Shown piece by piece: positions 6,008 to 6,887 of a stretch of DNA of 6,887 bases. Made by a program: the position numbers and the translations under genes. This stretch comes from JAWVZH01 sp033722295. Lineage in GTDB: Bacteria; Bacteroidota; Bacteroidia; Chitinophagales; Saprospiraceae. Numbering within the stretch: position 1 is the first letter of the stretch; each line of letters starts with the position of its first letter. The stretch covers positions 1 through 6,887 of the forward strand of contig JAWVZH010000145.1 in assembly GCA_033722295.1 (NCBI GenBank), in the 5' to 3' direction. The notes under the pieces are model-generated. The model ran no database searches, was not told the origin of the DNA, and saw only the letters and a program-made list of their open reading frames with translations.

Positions 6008-6887
6008 GGGATTCGCTCTTTGATGTAAAAAAATGATACAGATCAAGATCCTTCCTGTTGAAGCCGCTCAATTCCCTGCGCACTGACTGAGGTATGGACA
6101 TATCGTGAAGGTGAGGACTCTTGTATGACCAGCCAAGACGTTGGCATAAGGCTTTGACCTTCAAGGCATAATTTTCGGGAGTCCATACAAACTGCAATCC
6201 CCTCGAAAATTTGCTGATCACCCGAGATTGAGCGTTTTTATTGACAAATTCTTTTGCAAACTTCAGAAAGTGCTCGACTTCGGTAAGGTCTCCGACCTGT
6301 GTATCCGGATAAAGGTTGCTGTATTTTCTTACCACATGCTCGATAGGATCTATGACTCCGCTTATCATGATGGGGTCATCTTTAATTTCGACAATCATAG
6401 AAAAGTAGTGCCGGGAGACGCGTGAAATGATCATTTTGAGCTGGGCCGGATCATCTACCGCATTCTCATCCAGGGTTGTCAGCTTTATCTTTTTATTCTC
6501 ATCCAGTTGGATCAATCCGACTTGGTGTGGCGATAAATTTGATTTTGCCAGTTCTAAAAAAGGGTCATTGGTGGAAACCGCCTGAAAATAGATCAGCTCC
6601 GGGTTGATGCTGATCTTTTGATTATGGCCATTCCGGATGAACCTCGATCTATCAGGAAAAAATAACCTGAACCATTCTGACAATGACCTAAACTGGCGAG
6701 ACAGTTTTTTTGCCTTCTGTTCTTTCCTTGAGGTCCATTCAAATGCCGTGACCGCGCCTTCACGACTGTAACCCAGCAACAACATGACCGCTCCTGCTTT
6801 TTTCCAGAACTTTGATTCCAAACGGGCCTCCAGGGTGTTTTTCCAATCACCTACTTTACCTTTCCTGAAAAATAGATTCTTATTCCT
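6000..6887 (-). CDS. Sulfotransferase fusion: Sulfotransfer_1 C-terminus joined to a degenerate Sulfotransfer_2-like domain (5' end outside window)
   Basis: The frame is open from the right edge, giving 295 residues. The first candidate start, TTG at 6821, is unlikely, because codons upstream of it encode FFRKGKVGDWKN (fragment residues 6-17, bases 6837-6872). This is the PAPS-binding RKG..GDWKN signature that ends Sulfotransfer_1 enzymes. The following KKAGAVMLLLGYS (29-41) also fits that C-terminus. After a basic linker (about 50-90) comes a second domain that aligns with the two downstream genes: ELIYFQAVSTNDPF (97-110) at the loop position, GVIDPIEHVVRKYSNLY (177-193) at the 3'-phosphate site, and LCQRLGW plus FNRKDLDLY near the end. 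The loop Lys and Gly-Gly are gone, the Arg and Ser equivalents are Ile179 and Arg187, and Gly-His is not kept, so this domain should not bind PAPS. The N-terminal enzyme may be active, but most of it is unseen. It is the proximal gene of the minus operon and overlaps the next gene by 8 nt. Confidence 0.82.
   Translation of the reverse strand, partial: RNKNLFFRKGKVGDWKNTLEARLESKFWKKAGAVMLLLGYSREGAVTAFEWTSRKEQKAKKLSRQFRSLSEWFRLFFPDRSRFIRNGHNQKISINPELIYFQAVSTNDPFLELAKSNLSPHQVGLIQLDENKKIKLTTLDENAVDDPAQLKMIISRVSRHYFSMIVEIKDDPIMISGVIDPIEHVVRKYSNLYPDTQVGDLTEVEHFLKFAKEFVNKNAQSRVISKFSRGLQFVWTPENYALKVKALCQRLGWSYKSPHLHDMSIPQSVRRELSGFNRKDLDLYHFFTSKSESHA
6009..6589 (-). other. Degenerate Sulfotransfer_2-like domain inside the fusion protein
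   Basis: This part of the fusion protein aligns along its length with both neighbouring Sulfotransfer_2-type proteins. The strongest block is FNRKDLDLY against LNQKDIELY of the distal paralogue; others are LCQRLGW against LASKLDW and VIDPIEHVV against LRHPIDRLV. PAPS-contacting positions are replaced while hydrophobic positions are kept, the pattern expected of a retained fold with lost catalysis. The reading frame is intact, so it is not an obvious pseudogene. Confidence 0.65.
6837..6872 (-). other. Sulfotransfer_1 C-terminal signature RKG..GDWKN, at the window edge
   Basis: These bases encode FFRKGKVGDWKN on the minus strand, in the same frame as the 6000 gene and with no stop between. In cytosolic-type sulfotransferases this segment, near the C-terminus, contacts the 3'-phosphate of PAPS through the RKG residues. 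Its presence shows that a complete sulfotransferase body should lie immediately beyond base 6887. Confidence 0.85.

Noticed and set aside
6007..6046. Longer N-terminus (TTG at 6046) for the proximal Sulfotransfer_2-type gene.
   Set aside because: The added residues overlap the upstream gene by 47 nt and precede a well-supported ATG; the family's loop normally starts near the N-terminus.

Overview
The window is bacterial, with moderate GC, tightly packed genes and ATGA stop/start overlaps. It looks like part of a surface-glycan modification and assembly region. It holds an acetylation pair, one glycosyltransferase-like gene, and five sulfotransferase-type segments of three different kinds spread over four genes. 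The host cannot be named from the sequence. The two heptamer repeats in the one large intergenic gap recall, from memory only, sulfate-reducing Desulfobacterota, so treat that as a weak guess.

Layout. (1) Positions 1-1807, minus strand: an AlgI/DltB-type membrane-bound O-acyltransferase (MBOAT), then, 4 nt after its stop, the start of a membrane-anchored SGNH-like protein cut by the left edge. This is the usual two-gene arrangement for acetylating an exported glycan. (2) Positions 1808-2064: a divergent intergenic region with two separate 7-bp tandem repeats and the ribosome binding sites of both flanking genes. (3) Positions 2065-4619, plus strand: sulfotransferase, GT-A-fold glycosyltransferase-like protein, sulfotransferase; the last two overlap by ATGA. 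(4) Positions 4629-6887, minus strand, converging on the plus operon with only 9 bp between stop codons: a large gene cut by the right edge, then two paralogous Sulfotransfer_2-type genes, all overlapping.

The most notable object is the right-edge gene. Its frame is open to the edge of the window. The part upstream of the first possible start codon (TTG at 6821) encodes the RKG..GDWKN signature that ends classical Sulfotransfer_1 enzymes. Downstream of that, the same polypeptide carries a second domain that aligns with the two neighbouring Sulfotransfer_2-type proteins but has lost the PAPS-binding loop, the Arg/Ser pair of the 3'-phosphate site and the Gly-His motif. It therefore looks like a sulfotransferase fused to a catalytically dead sulfotransferase-like domain, lying next to two intact relatives.

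Together the genes suggest a glycan (or glycolipid) that is elongated by a glycosyltransferase, sulfated by several PAPS-dependent enzymes in the cytoplasm and O-acetylated at the membrane or periplasm. The acceptors and the chemistry of the product cannot be read from the sequence.
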